NCBI RefSeq assembly: GCF_017355855.1
Contig: NZ_JAFEWD010000001.1
Location: 496,001-560,000, forward strand
Origin: Pedobacter sp. SYSU D00535
GTDB lineage: Bacteria; Bacteroidota; Bacteroidia; Sphingobacteriales; Sphingobacteriaceae
Direction of reading: 5' to 3'
DNA: 64,000 nucleotides
This document shows, piece after piece, positions 9,609-17,985 of this stretch; within the stretch, counting starts at the first letter, position 1, and every line of letters starts with the position of its first letter. A model generated the notes under the pieces. It ran no database searches and was not told the origin of the DNA. It saw only the letters and a list, made by a program, of their open reading frames with translations. The translations under genes were made by a program, and so were the position numbers.

Positions 9609-10325
9609 TTAAACAGCTCTCAGATAATCTAAGAACTTGTTTAACGCTTCCTTTTTTTTCTGATTCAGCGAATAATCGATTTTGTGCAAAAGATAATCTT
9701 CAAGATCGAAGTCCGTTCTAACCGGTAATTCTTTTAACACTTCCTGTCGATTCTCCAGCCCAAACTTTAATGCTTCGTTAAATCTTTCAAGGAAATTCTG
9801 ATCAACAGCTTTGTTAGCAGTCCAGACGGCGAATGCAAACGGAAGTCCGGTAAACTTCAGCCATTCCTCTGCTAAATCATACACGAACGGATACTGATCC
9901 TTTTTCCCAAATGTTCGGTCTCCAATTTCCACAAACGCGTCTCCGCCTTCTGCTACTATCTCAGGGTTCAGTTTCCAGTAATGTTTTAAGAGAACACGTG
10001 CTAAACCATTAGAAGTACGTGAATGGCTATCCAGCCGAAACTGCTGCACGGATTGAATGGGTTTGGTGCTAAAAATAAACACAGAGTTTACTGGGCCTGA
10101 TGCCCCAATGCAGAAGTCGGAAACGATGTGATGATCCGGAATTTGCAATAGAGCGGCTACCGGCACCAGTCCAATATCCGCCTCATCATTAATCAGTTTT
10201 TTAGCACAAACTGATGGAATATCTAAACTAAGATCTATGCAATCGAGGATTCCCGAGTGTTTTAATCCGTAAACGAAAGGTAATGTATTAGTATAAGATA
10301 CAGCGGAAACTCTAATCCTGCGCAC
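9609..10325 (-). CDS. mqnA: Chorismate dehydratase MqnA (futalosine menaquinone pathway)
   Basis: MqnA dehydrates chorismate to 3-enolpyruvylbenzoate, the first step of the futalosine route to menaquinone. The 238-residue protein has the periplasmic-binding-like fold of the family: SAVSYTNTLPFVYGL at the N-terminus, ADIGLVPVAAL near residue 55, and SHSRTSNGLARVLLK near residue 105. The length is slightly short for the family but no motif is missing. The start overlaps the 3' end of the phosphatase gene by 14 bases, and mqnE lies two genes upstream on the same strand, so the three form one operon. The mqnB, mqnC and mqnD genes are not in this window. Confidence 0.92.
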   Translation of the reverse strand: MRRIRVSAVSYTNTLPFVYGLKHSGILDCIDLSLDIPSVCAKKLINDEADIGLVPVAALLQIPDHHIVSDFCIGASGPVNSVFIFSTKPIQSVQQFRLDSHSRTSNGLARVLLKHYWKLNPEIVAEGGDAFVEIGDRTFGKKDQYPFVYDLAEEWLKFTGLPFAFAVWTANKAVDQNFLERFNEALKFGLENRQEVLKELPVRTDFDLEDYLLHKIDYSLNQKKKEALNKFLDYLRAV

Positions 10326-10941
10326 AATAAGATGTTAGATGATCGGTGTTGTTAAACTCGAGTATTTCGAATTTCTCACCGTCGTATTTTAATTTGTAAA
10401 GAGTAGTATTTTTATGTGGAAAACGATCCATCTCGTACAGAGGCAGATTCATCAGCAAGCACAAGAACAAACGCATAGCGCGACCGTGCATACATACTAG
10501 AATATTTTTAGCATCATTCTGCTCGATAAGTTTCTCCAGGACCTCAAGCTGTCGTTTATGAACATCGAGCGGACTTTCTCCCCTTTCGAACTTTAGATGA
10601 AGGTCGCCCGCCGACCAGCTTTTCATCAAATTATCAAACACAATTTTAACATCCTCTGTGCTTTCCTGACCTTCGTAAATTCCCCAAGCCAGCTCGTCCA
10701 AACCAGCATATTGAGTCCAGGGAATTCCATCAGCTATAAAGCGCTGAACCGTTTGATGAGTCCGCTTTAAAGTGGAAGTATAAATTTTATCAAAAGGAAC
10801 GTCTTTGTAAGCCTGGTAGAACGCCTCCGCCTGTTGGCGTCCGGTTTCATTCAGATCCGTGTCCATTCCCCTTCCCTGCATTACACCACGTTTATTGAGA
10901 TCTGTTTCTCCGTGACGAATTAAATAAATAAATTTCTCCAT
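10312..10941 (-). CDS. Histidine phosphatase family protein (phosphoglycerate mutase-like)
   Basis: A 209-residue member of the branch-1 histidine phosphatases. The phospho-accepting motif LIRHGETDLNKRG is at residues 7-19, and the second catalytic histidine is in CMHGRAMRLFLCLL near residue 150. The Arg and Glu positions (KRTHQTV; ELAWGIYEGQ) are also present. The substrate cannot be read from the sequence. It sits between mqnE and mqnA and overlaps mqnA by 14 bases, which suggests tight coupling, but no histidine phosphatase step is known in the futalosine pathway. It may be a housekeeping phosphatase caught in the operon. Confidence 0.88.
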   Translation of the reverse strand: MEKFIYLIRHGETDLNKRGVMQGRGMDTDLNETGRQQAEAFYQAYKDVPFDKIYTSTLKRTHQTVQRFIADGIPWTQYAGLDELAWGIYEGQESTEDVKIVFDNLMKSWSAGDLHLKFERGESPLDVHKRQLEVLEKLIEQNDAKNILVCMHGRAMRLFLCLLMNLPLYEMDRFPHKNTTLYKLKYDGEKFEILEFNNTDHLTSYCAQD

Positions 10942-10976
10942 ACGCCCTTTTAAATGCCGTAATGCTGCTTTTGTTT

Positions 10977-12170
10977 TTAATTAATGACTGGTAATTTGTA
11001 GAAACGAGCTTGTTCCTTATTGTCGAACTCAACGTTATTGTAGTCAGTAATAACATTATAGAGCGTATCTCTTTCTATTGGGTGACGGCCCACCTGCTTT
11101 ATCAGTTCCACTAATTCTCGGGTACTCATAGCGGGGGTTTGTTCTTCAGCTCCCGCCATAGAATAGATCTTAGTGGTATCGTCCAAAGTCCCATCAATGT
11201 CGTCTACTCCAAAGTTTAACGACAGTTGAGCTGTGCTCCTGCTAATCATTGCCCAATAGGCCTTAATATGGTCGAAGTTGTCTAAGTAGATGCGAGAAAT
11301 AGCATAGTTTCGAAGGTCTTCAATAACGGAAACTTCCGGCACATGAGACATCTGGTTATTCTCATGACGAAATTTTAGGGGAATAAACGTTTGAAACCCG
11401 CCTGTCTTGTCCTGCAACTGGCGCAGCTGCTCCATATGATCAACCCGGTGCCAATATTGTTCGATATGCCCGTAGAGCATGGTTGCATTCGACCTCATGC
11501 CCAGCTTGTGCCATTCCTCATGGATCGCGAGCCACTGTTCACCTGTACATTTATCCTTCGCTATCTGATCGCGAACTTCAGGATGAAAAATTTCCGCTCC
11601 ACCGCCCGGAATTGAATCCAAGCCTGCCTCTTTCATTAATCTCATTCCTGTAGCATAATCCACCTTGGCTTTTTTGAAAATATAATGATACTCGACTGGC
11701 GTTAATGCTTTTACATGAAGTTCTGGCCGATGTTCGTGTATTTTCCTAAAAAGCTCTGAGTAAAAGGCCAGATCGTACTGAGGTAGCACCCCTCCTACTA
11801 TATGAACTTCTGTCACCGGCTGCTCATCATACTTTTTAACGATATCCAGCATCTCCTCCAAAGAAAGCTCCCAACCTTCTTCGCGCTGCTTGATGAGTCT
11901 GGAATACGAACAGAACTTACAGTCGTAAACACACAAATTAGTAGGCTCGATATGGAAGTTTCGGTTGAAATACGTTTTATCCCCGTGACGCTTTTCGCGG
12001 ATAAAATTAGCAAGTGCACCGACAAAACCGAGCTCCCCCTTCTCGTACAGAAGGACGCCTTCTTCAAAATTTATTCGTTCTCCGGCACCTACTTTCTCTA
12101 CTATTTGTTTTAAACTTGAATTGAGATTTTTATCTGTGAGGAGTGTGTTCAGTGTATGTTCAGCATCCAT
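10977..12170 (-). CDS. mqnE: Aminofutalosine synthase MqnE (radical SAM)
   Basis: MqnE joins 3-enolpyruvylbenzoate with the adenosyl part of S-adenosylmethionine to give aminofutalosine. The radical SAM cluster motif is CVYDCKFCSYSR (C-x3-C-x2-C) near residue 78, in the context HIEPTNLCVYDCKFC. Other family blocks are VHIVGGVLPQ, GLDSIPGGGAEIF, and a C-terminal block with KIYSMAGAEEQ that favours MqnE over its paralogue MqnC. The length of 397 residues is normal. It heads the mqnE/phosphatase/mqnA operon and diverges from the PLP enzyme gene across 112 bases. Confidence 0.92.
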   Translation of the reverse strand: MDAEHTLNTLLTDKNLNSSLKQIVEKVGAGERINFEEGVLLYEKGELGFVGALANFIREKRHGDKTYFNRNFHIEPTNLCVYDCKFCSYSRLIKQREEGWELSLEEMLDIVKKYDEQPVTEVHIVGGVLPQYDLAFYSELFRKIHEHRPELHVKALTPVEYHYIFKKAKVDYATGMRLMKEAGLDSIPGGGAEIFHPEVRDQIAKDKCTGEQWLAIHEEWHKLGMRSNATMLYGHIEQYWHRVDHMEQLRQLQDKTGGFQTFIPLKFRHENNQMSHVPEVSVIEDLRNYAISRIYLDNFDHIKAYWAMISRSTAQLSLNFGVDDIDGTLDDTTKIYSMAGAEEQTPAMSTRELVELIKQVGRHPIERDTLYNVITDYNNVEFDNKEQARFYKLPVIN

Positions 12171-12175
12171 TGCTG

Positions 12176-12183
12176 CAAAAATA
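12176..12183 (-). promoter_or_regulatory. Putative mqnE -7 element very close to the start codon
   Basis: On the minus strand the octamer TATTTTTG matches TAnnTTTG exactly and is followed by CAGC, only five bases before the ATG. If used, the transcript would be leaderless or nearly so. No clear TTG -33 box lies 19 bases upstream. Confidence 0.4.
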
Positions 12184-12282
12184 CAATAAAGGCAGAATTC
12201 GCACTATCATTTTGTTGTAACAATGCTCGCTTTCGAATGACCTTGTGTTGATTAAACCTGTCGAGAATCTTAATATTGAGCT

Positions 12283-13401
12283 ATGAAGCTAGAAACAATT
12301 GCCATCCATGCCGGAAATAAAATTGATCCCACTACAAAGGCGGTGATCCAACCCCTTACACTCTCCACCACCTTTCAGAGGGATGAAGACGGAAATTACC
12401 CTGGAGGCTTTGTTTATAGCCGGGCTGATAATCCGAACAGACAATCACTGGAGAATGTTCTTGCGAAGCTAGAAGGAGGATTTGATGCTTGTGCTTTCGC
12501 TTCAGGAAATGCAGCAGGAGCCGCCCTGTTTCAGTCGCTAGAGCCCGGCTCCCACGTGATAGCAGCTGATGATATGTATCACGGCTTGAAAGCACTGATT
12601 AATCAGGTTTTTCCAAACATCCTTGATGTGGATTACATCGATTTATCGGATTTGGAAGCTATAAAAGCAGCAATAAAGCCCCACACCACGAAGCTAATAT
12701 GGATTGAAACTCCCTCCAACCCCTTACTAAAAGTGGCGGACATTAGGGCTATTTGTGAGATAGCGAGTACGCACGGCATTAAAGTTTGTTGTGATAACAC
12801 TTTTGCCAGCCCTATATTTCAACGCCCGCTGGAGCTAGGCGCGGATTTCGTCATGTACTCTTCCACCAAGTATTTTGGAGGTCACAGCGATATTCTAGGA
12901 GGTGCAATGATTGCCGCCGAAGCAAGTGCATTGTGGGCGCAGGTACGAAATATCCAAAGTTTATCTGGTGCTGTTCCCTCCCCTTTTGATTGCTATATGA
13001 CAGTTCGAGGGATTAAAACGTTACCCTACCGAATGAGAGGCCACGCGGCAAATGCGAGGGAGATTGCATTATTTCTTCAGCGACACCCAAAAGTGGAAAA
13101 GGTATTTTACCCCGGACTTGAATCACATCCACTACATAATGTTGCCAGGGAGCAAATGAGCGATTTCGGAGGGATGCTATCGTTTACACTAGCGGAAGGA
13201 GAAGCCGCAGCAAGAAAAGTTGCTAACGCGATGGAGATATTTACGCAAGCCACGAGCCTCGGGGGGGTAGAAAGCTTGTTGGAACACCGGGCCTCGGTAG
13301 AAGGACCAGCATCAAAAACCCCTAAAAATCTGCTAAGGTTATCGGTGGGACTTGAAGCTGTGGACGACTTAATCGACGATCTACAACAAGCAATTGGCTA
13401 G
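12283..13401 (+). CDS. Cys/Met-metabolism PLP enzyme (cystathionine gamma-synthase/lyase-like)
   Basis: A 372-residue fold-type I PLP enzyme of the transsulfuration family. The PLP lysine is in the motif SSTKYFGGHSD near residue 195. Other blocks include YSRADNPNRQSLE (substrate region), ASGNAAGAALF, IETPSNPLLKVAD, and the C-terminal SLGGVESLLEHRAS. The family includes cystathionine gamma-synthase, cystathionine lyases, O-acetylhomoserine sulfhydrylase and methionine gamma-lyase, which the sequence alone does not separate. Its place just upstream of the SAM riboswitch and metX-hom favours a role in methionine or homocysteine synthesis. It has its own start region, divergent from mqnE. Confidence 0.88.
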   Translation: MKLETIAIHAGNKIDPTTKAVIQPLTLSTTFQRDEDGNYPGGFVYSRADNPNRQSLENVLAKLEGGFDACAFASGNAAGAALFQSLEPGSHVIAADDMYHGLKALINQVFPNILDVDYIDLSDLEAIKAAIKPHTTKLIWIETPSNPLLKVADIRAICEIASTHGIKVCCDNTFASPIFQRPLELGADFVMYSSTKYFGGHSDILGGAMIAAEASALWAQVRNIQSLSGAVPSPFDCYMTVRGIKTLPYRMRGHAANAREIALFLQRHPKVEKVFYPGLESHPLHNVAREQMSDFGGMLSFTLAEGEAAARKVANAMEIFTQATSLGGVESLLEHRASVEGPASKTPKNLLRLSVGLEAVDDLIDDLQQAIG

Positions 13402-13421
13402 TAAAAGGTATTTTCTATCCC

Positions 13422-13454
13422 TTTTTGAGCTTTTTAGAAAAAAATCTATATTTG
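13422..13454 (+). promoter_or_regulatory. Promoter of the metX riboswitch transcript
   Basis: A -33 box TTTTTG is followed after exactly 19 bases by the -7 box TATATTTG, a full match to the Bacteroidota consensus TAnnTTTG and its usual spacing. It is the best promoter in the window. The -7 box overlaps the left arm of the inverted repeat by three bases, and the SAM riboswitch begins about 50 bases downstream. Confidence 0.7.
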
Positions 13455-13487
13455 ACGCAATTGATATAACGCTGTCAATTGCGTCAA
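13452..13487 (+). promoter_or_regulatory. Perfect 13-bp inverted repeat at the metX transcription start
   Basis: TTGACGCAATTGA and TCAATTGCGTCAA are perfect inverted copies separated by ten bases. The left arm begins inside the -7 box, so the repeat covers the expected start point. It could be an operator for a dimeric repressor or a 5' hairpin of the mRNA. It could also weakly terminate the upstream PLP-enzyme transcript, but no T-run follows. Confidence 0.6.
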
Positions 13488-13505
13488 CGCCCTTAAAAGG
13501 TTTTG

Positions 13506-13620
13506 ATTTATAAAGAAGCGGTGAGAGATCAGGCTCAACGACCCGCTGACAACCTAACCAGGATATTCCTGGAAAAGGTGCCAAATCCTGTTCCCGATCG
13601 CTCTCGGGAAAAATATAAAT
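13506..13620 (+). ncRNA. SAM-I (S-box) riboswitch aptamer upstream of metX
   Basis: Conserved S-box elements appear in order: GCGGTGAGAGATCAGGCTC with GACCCGCTGACAACC, then the P3 hairpin CCAGGATATTCCTGG, the signature AAGGTGCCAAATCC, and a P4 hairpin TTCCCGA-TCGCTC-TCGGGAA. The closing P1 helix is ATTTATA paired with TATAAAT at the two ends, a perfect seven-pair match. S-box RNAs bind S-adenosylmethionine and repress methionine genes; here the target is metX-hom. No strong terminator follows immediately, so control may be at translation or further downstream. The gap to metX is 225 bases. Confidence 0.88.
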
Positions 13621-13631
13621 TGAAAAAAACC

Positions 13632-13757
13632 ATGAATAGAAGATTTTTTATTTTTTATCCCGTTCAGGGGTTACCATTCTTTCTGCAACCGCTTCGTTTG
13701 CTTTCCTTTCTAACGTCTGTTTGCCCGGCTGCATCAATGTTGCCACAGTATTTTTAA
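13632..13757 (+). CDS. Possible 41-residue leader peptide between riboswitch and metX
   Basis: An ORF of 41 codons starts 12 bases after the aptamer, behind an A-rich stretch, and encodes a hydrophobic peptide beginning MNRRFFIFYPVQGLPFF. It has no Met run, so classical methionine attenuation is unlikely. It may be a real small protein, a regulatory upstream ORF, or chance. A short AGTATT-TTT-AATACT hairpin overlaps its stop. Confidence 0.3.
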   Translation: MNRRFFIFYPVQGLPFFLQPLRLLSFLTSVCPAASMLPQYF

Positions 13758-13845
13758 TACTCTCTTTAAAAGAAATAATAGCCGGGAGACGCCGACTTTT
13801 CAATCAAACCATCTTTTATAACAATTCGATCTGGATAGCACGAAA

Positions 13846-14898
13846 ATGAACTTTGATATTTACAAGCATAATAAACCTTTCAAGTTGGAAAACGGACGGC
13901 AACTTGAAGAACTTCAGATTGCGTACAATACCTGGGGCAAGCTAAATGAGCAAAAAAACAACGTAATTTGGGTATCTCATGCTCTTACTGCAAACTCTGA
14001 TGTATTCGACTGGTGGAAGGGTTTATTTGGAAGTAACGAGTTGTTCAATCCTCTGGATTACTTCATTATTTGTCCTAATATCCTCGGTTCTCATTACGGG
14101 ACCTCCTGCCCTTTAAACACCAATGCCGGAACCGGAGAACCTTATTATCTTGAATTCCCTTCTTTTAATATTCGTGATATGGCCAATGTTCAGAAGATCT
14201 TGGCTGACCATCTTGAAATTGAAAGAATCGACACACTTATTGGAGGTTCTTTAGGAGGACAGCAAGCGATGGAGTGGGCGATCATTGATCCTGAGAGAAT
14301 AAAAAACTTAATTTTGATTGCCACTAACGCTATTCACTCCTCCTGGGGGATCGCCTTTAATGAAAGTCAACGCCTTGCGATTGCAAGCGACCCGAGCTTT
14401 TTTAACAATACCCCTGAGGGTGGAAAAAACGGTCTGAAGGCGGCTCGGAGTTTAGCCTTGCTCTCCTACCGGAACTACAACACTTACGCTATTTCCCAGC
14501 AAGAAGTAAGCAATGATAAAATTGATGACTTTAAGGCCTGCTCCTATCAGAACTACCAGGGCGAAAAATTGATCAAACGCTTTAACGCCTATAGTTATTG
14601 GTATCTGAGTAAAGCGATGGACAGCCATAACGTAGGAAGAGGCAGAGGTACAGTGAGGGAAGCGCTGAGAAAAATCAAGGCCCAAACTTTGGTGATTGGA
14701 ATCGAGTCGGATTTATTATTTCCGCCTAGCGAGCAGCGTTTTCTAGCCGAGCATATTGAGGGCGCTATCTATTCAGAAATTAATTCATTTTTTGGGCACG
14801 ATGGTTTTCTAATTGAGACTGAGACGCTAACAACAGTAATCTCAGAGTTCTTAAACAACCATGACACGGACCTAATTCAACTACATAAAACGGCGTAA
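13846..14898 (+). CDS. metX: Homoserine O-acetyltransferase
   Basis: MetX activates homoserine with acetyl-CoA, the first committed step of methionine synthesis. The alpha/beta-hydrolase protein of 350 residues has the oxyanion/HGG-like region WVSHALTANSDVFDWW, the nucleophile elbow GGSLGGQQAMEWA (Ser near residue 138), Asp in VIGIESDLLFPP, and the catalytic His in FGHDGFLIE. The stop codon is followed directly by the ATG of hom without a gap, so the two genes are one transcript under the SAM riboswitch. Some homologues act as succinyltransferases; specificity is not settled here. Confidence 0.93.
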   Translation: MNFDIYKHNKPFKLENGRQLEELQIAYNTWGKLNEQKNNVIWVSHALTANSDVFDWWKGLFGSNELFNPLDYFIICPNILGSHYGTSCPLNTNAGTGEPYYLEFPSFNIRDMANVQKILADHLEIERIDTLIGGSLGGQQAMEWAIIDPERIKNLILIATNAIHSSWGIAFNESQRLAIASDPSFFNNTPEGGKNGLKAARSLALLSYRNYNTYAISQQEVSNDKIDDFKACSYQNYQGEKLIKRFNAYSYWYLSKAMDSHNVGRGRGTVREALRKIKAQTLVIGIESDLLFPPSEQRFLAEHIEGAIYSEINSFFGHDGFLIETETLTTVISEFLNNHDTDLIQLHKTA

Positions 14899-16170
14899 AT
14901 GAGTAAAAAACTAACACTTGGGTTATTCGGCTTTGGCGTGGTGGGCCAGGGTCTGTATGACATTATTCGTACTAAAGATTTAAACCTTGAAATACGAAAA
15001 ATTGCGATAAAACATCCTGAAAAGCTTCGACCTCTTCCCGCTGAACTGTTCACTACGAATCGGGATATTATTTTAAACGATCCAGAGATTAACACCGTAG
15101 TAGAACTAATTAACGATGCCGACGCAGCTTACGAAATAGTAACGACGGCTTTGAAAAACGGGAAAAACGTTGTTTCGGCCAATAAAAAAATGATCGCCGA
15201 GCACTTGGAAGAGTTGGTTGCCTTGCAAGAAGCCACAGGAACATCCTTACTGTACGAAGGAGCTGTGTGCGGAAGTATTCCCATTATTAGAAATCTGGAG
15301 GAATACTATGACAACGAGTTGCTTTATTCCGTAAGAGGTATCTTCAATGGATCATCCAACTTTATTCTTTCCAAAGTATTCAATGAGAATCTGGATTACA
15401 ACGTGGCATTAAAACAAGCGCAGGATCTGGGGTTTGCCGAGACCGATCCTACCTTAGACGTAGGCGGATATGATGCGAAGTTTAAACTGGTAATTGCTAC
15501 TTCACACGCATATGGAGTCATCACGGAACCAGAAAAAGTGTTGAATATTGGTATCCAAAATCTTTCGGTAGCAGATATAAAGTTTGCAAGAGAGAAGAAC
15601 TTTAAAATCAAACTGGTTCCAACCGTTCTGGAATTTAAAGAGAAACAAGTAGTACTATACGTTTTACCGAAGCTTTTAAGAAATGACGACTTCTTATATA
15701 ATGTGGAGAACGAATATAACGGAGTAATTGTCCAGGCAGCCTTTGCTGATCAGCAGTTCTTTTTTGGTAAGGGTGCCGGCGGGCATCCGACGGGGTCGGC
15801 TGTTCTTTCAGATATCGCTGCCCTTCGTTATGATTATAAGTATGAGTATAAAAAATACCATCAGAAAAAGGGCTTTGAACAATCGGATGATTACGTAATA
15901 AATATTTACCTCAGATACTCCGAAGAGGCCTTTATAGACGAATTGAACTTTGAAGAGATTTCGGAAAGATACTATTCAAAGGATTTCAAGTACGTGATTG
16001 GAAAGGTTGCGTTGAAGTCGTTACAAGCGAATAAGAGCAAACTGAATACGCCTGACATTTTTATCGCCGAAATTGGGAATATTAGTCCCGTTACACACGA
16101 GACGGGCTACTCTGAGGAACATTTGCAGTTTGAATCTTCCGACATTCATCCACATCTAGGTGGCTTATAA
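14899..16170 (+). CDS. hom: Homoserine dehydrogenase
   Basis: The enzyme reduces aspartate semialdehyde to homoserine with NAD(P)H. The N-terminal Rossmann motif is LFGFGVVGQGLYDII; NKKMIAEH and YEGAVCGSIPIIRNL mark the substrate domain, and the block FNGSSNFILSKV, the helix with GFAETDPTLDVGGYDAKFK and the conserved Lys are all present. The length of 423 residues includes a C-terminal regulatory-size extension, but I cannot define an ACT domain with confidence. It is a stand-alone enzyme, not fused to aspartokinase. It abuts metX, so homoserine production and acetylation are co-expressed. Confidence 0.94.
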   Translation: MSKKLTLGLFGFGVVGQGLYDIIRTKDLNLEIRKIAIKHPEKLRPLPAELFTTNRDIILNDPEINTVVELINDADAAYEIVTTALKNGKNVVSANKKMIAEHLEELVALQEATGTSLLYEGAVCGSIPIIRNLEEYYDNELLYSVRGIFNGSSNFILSKVFNENLDYNVALKQAQDLGFAETDPTLDVGGYDAKFKLVIATSHAYGVITEPEKVLNIGIQNLSVADIKFAREKNFKIKLVPTVLEFKEKQVVLYVLPKLLRNDDFLYNVENEYNGVIVQAAFADQQFFFGKGAGGHPTGSAVLSDIAALRYDYKYEYKKYHQKKGFEQSDDYVINIYLRYSEEAFIDELNFEEISERYYSKDFKYVIGKVALKSLQANKSKLNTPDIFIAEIGNISPVTHETGYSEEHLQFESSDIHPHLGGL

Positions 16171-16174
16171 AGTA

Positions 16175-16216
16175 TAAGAGCTATGAAGCCAAGCTGCATT
16201 CATAGCTCTTACTTTT
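16175..16216. terminator. Bidirectional terminator between hom and glutamate dehydrogenase
   Basis: The arms TAAGAGCTATGAA and TTCATAGCTCTTA are perfect complements around an 11-base loop, followed by CTTTTCC. The two flanking genes converge on it. Confidence 0.75.
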
Positions 16217-16218
16217 CC

Positions 16219-17652
16219 CTAAGGCCAAATACCCAAATTCATGTAAGATATGGCGATTTTGTCTATTGAGCCGACAAAGGCCGCCGTTCTCAAATCTTCG
16301 ATCTTGCTGTTGCGTAACTTTATTTCACGAATTTCGTGGTAAGAGCGGATCATGGTTTCTTCCAAACCAGAGTTAACAAGTTCAAGTTCCGTGGGGCCTT
16401 TAATCACCATGCTTCGTTGCTCTGGAGTTAAGTCAGTACCCGTCATCTTCTCAATCATACTGATTAGGTTTCTGTTTGAAGTTTCTTCATAACGCTTATC
16501 CATCCTGCCAAAGGCTACATGGTATAAGTTTTTAAGCCATTCAAAATAAGAAACCGTTACACCTCCTGCATTGCAATACATGTCAGGAATGATAATGCCG
16601 CCCTTCCTGGTAAATGCCTCTCCCGCTTCAGGAGAAGTGGGGCCATTAGCACCTTCTGCAATAACCTTTGCTTTAATTCGGTCGACGTTATGGAGAGTTA
16701 TCTGATTTTCCAGTGCTGCTGGAACCAGGATATCACAATCTTGCTCCAGACCGATAGCTGAAACTTTGAATTCCTCCTTGGCACCCTGAAAGCCTAAAAT
16801 AGACCCGGTTTCCTTTCGATGTTTTACAACTTCCTCTACATCCAGTCCATCCGGATTGTATATCGCTCCCTCATATTCACAAATCCCTACAATTGAAGCT
16901 CCGAATTCAGCAAGATACTTAGCAGAATGGTAGCCCACATTTCCAAGCCCCTGCACTATTACTCTTTTCCCGGCTAATCCGGGGCTAAGGCCAATGGCAT
17001 GCATATCTTCCGCAACATTTAAGCACTCCCTGGTGGCAATGGCAACTCCACGGCCTGTTGCTTCCTTGCGGCCAGCAATACCGTGCAGGGCAAGTGGTTT
17101 TCCTGTAACACATCCCAAGGCATCCAGCTGTCCCGGATTCATTGTATTATAGGTGTCAGCAATCCAGCTCATTTCTCGTTCGCCGGAACCATAGTCGGGT
17201 GCCGGAACGTCTATTGCCGGGCCAATAAAATTTTTCTTGATCAACTCAACCGTGTAACGCCGAGTGATATTTTCGAGCTCTGTCAGCGAGTAGTTTTTCG
17301 GGTTTATCTTAATCCCACCTTTTGCACCACCGAAAGGGACGTTAACAATAGCGCATTTATAAGTCATTAGAGCAGCCAGGGCCATTACCTCGTCCTGGTT
17401 TACCATCTCACTATACCTGATTCCGCCCTTGGTTGGCGACATGTGCTGCGAGTGCTCTACCCTCCATGCATGGATTACCTCTACCCCGTTTTGCTTCCTG
17501 ATGGGAAACTGAAAGTGGTATACGCTGTTACATGCTTTAATTTGATCAAGAAGACCGGGAGAATGATTGGTAAACTGTGCCGCATGGTCGAAGAAAGCAC
17601 ACACGTCATCGAAAAAGCCATTGGCATTAGGAGCAATTTTATTATCTGCCAT
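16219..17652 (-). CDS. Glutamate dehydrogenase (Glu/Leu/Phe/Val dehydrogenase family)
   Basis: The 477-residue enzyme interconverts glutamate and 2-oxoglutarate plus ammonia. The catalytic lysine motif is [13 protein letters not shown] near residue 120; the substrate block is [16 protein letters not shown], and the nucleotide-binding motif is [34 protein letters not shown] is also conserved. It begins with [21 protein letters not shown], a family-typical start with no signal peptide. The gene stands alone, converging with hom. Coenzyme preference and whether it is anabolic or catabolic cannot be read. Confidence 0.93.
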   Translation of the reverse strand: MADNKIAPNANGFFDDVCAFFDHAAQFTNHSPGLLDQIKACNSVYHFQFPIRKQNGVEVIHAWRVEHSQHMSPTKGGIRYSEMVNQDEVMALAALMTYKCAIVNVPFGGAKGGIKINPKNYSLTELENITRRYTVELIKKNFIGPAIDVPAPDYGSGEREMSWIADTYNTMNPGQLDALGCVTGKPLALHGIAGRKEATGRGVAIATRECLNVAEDMHAIGLSPGLAGKRVIVQGLGNVGYHSAKYLAEFGASIVGICEYEGAIYNPDGLDVEEVVKHRKETGSILGFQGAKEEFKVSAIGLEQDCDILVPAALENQITLHNVDRIKAKVIAEGANGPTSPEAGEAFTRKGGIIIPDMYCNAGGVTVSYFEWLKNLYHVAFGRMDKRYEETSNRNLISMIEKMTGTDLTPEQRSMVIKGPTELELVNSGLEETMIRSYHEIREIKLRNSKIEDLRTAAFVGSIDKIAISYMNLGIWP

Positions 17653-17767
17653 AGTAAAACAATTAGGTTTATCTAAGACATCTTAGCGAAGAATGCAAGA
17701 TGAATGTGCGATACCGCGTGTACAAGTATACACGATATCTCCAACATACCTCTGTATACTGATTTTC

Positions 17768-17980
17768 CTAATCCTGGTTCTCTAATTTTTTTACCCTTCT
17801 GTCGATTGAGAAAAGATAAAACACAAGGACAAGTAGAATCGCTGCCAGCACTGCAACTACCACATAAATTTTGCCTGAGCTGCGCAGAGCCTCGGCCATT
17901 TCAACACCATCTGCTGATTGTGCAAACGAGTTAAATACCGAAAGCAGCAGTACAATTGCAGTAACTAAAATATTTCTCAT
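17768..17980 (-). CDS. Small CcmD-like membrane protein
   Basis: A 70-residue protein with a signal-like N-terminus (MRNILVTAIVLLLSVF, then NSFAQS), a single membrane helix (IYVVVAVLAAILLVLVFYLF) and a short basic end, RRVKKLEN. This layout and its place five bases after ccmC match CcmD, the small partner in heme handling of cytochrome c maturation. CcmD proteins are too short for a decisive motif, so the assignment rests on size and context. Confidence 0.7.
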   Translation of the reverse strand: MRNILVTAIVLLLSVFNSFAQSADGVEMAEALRSSGKIYVVVAVLAAILLVLVFYLFSIDRRVKKLENQD

Positions 17981-17985
17981 CTGTT

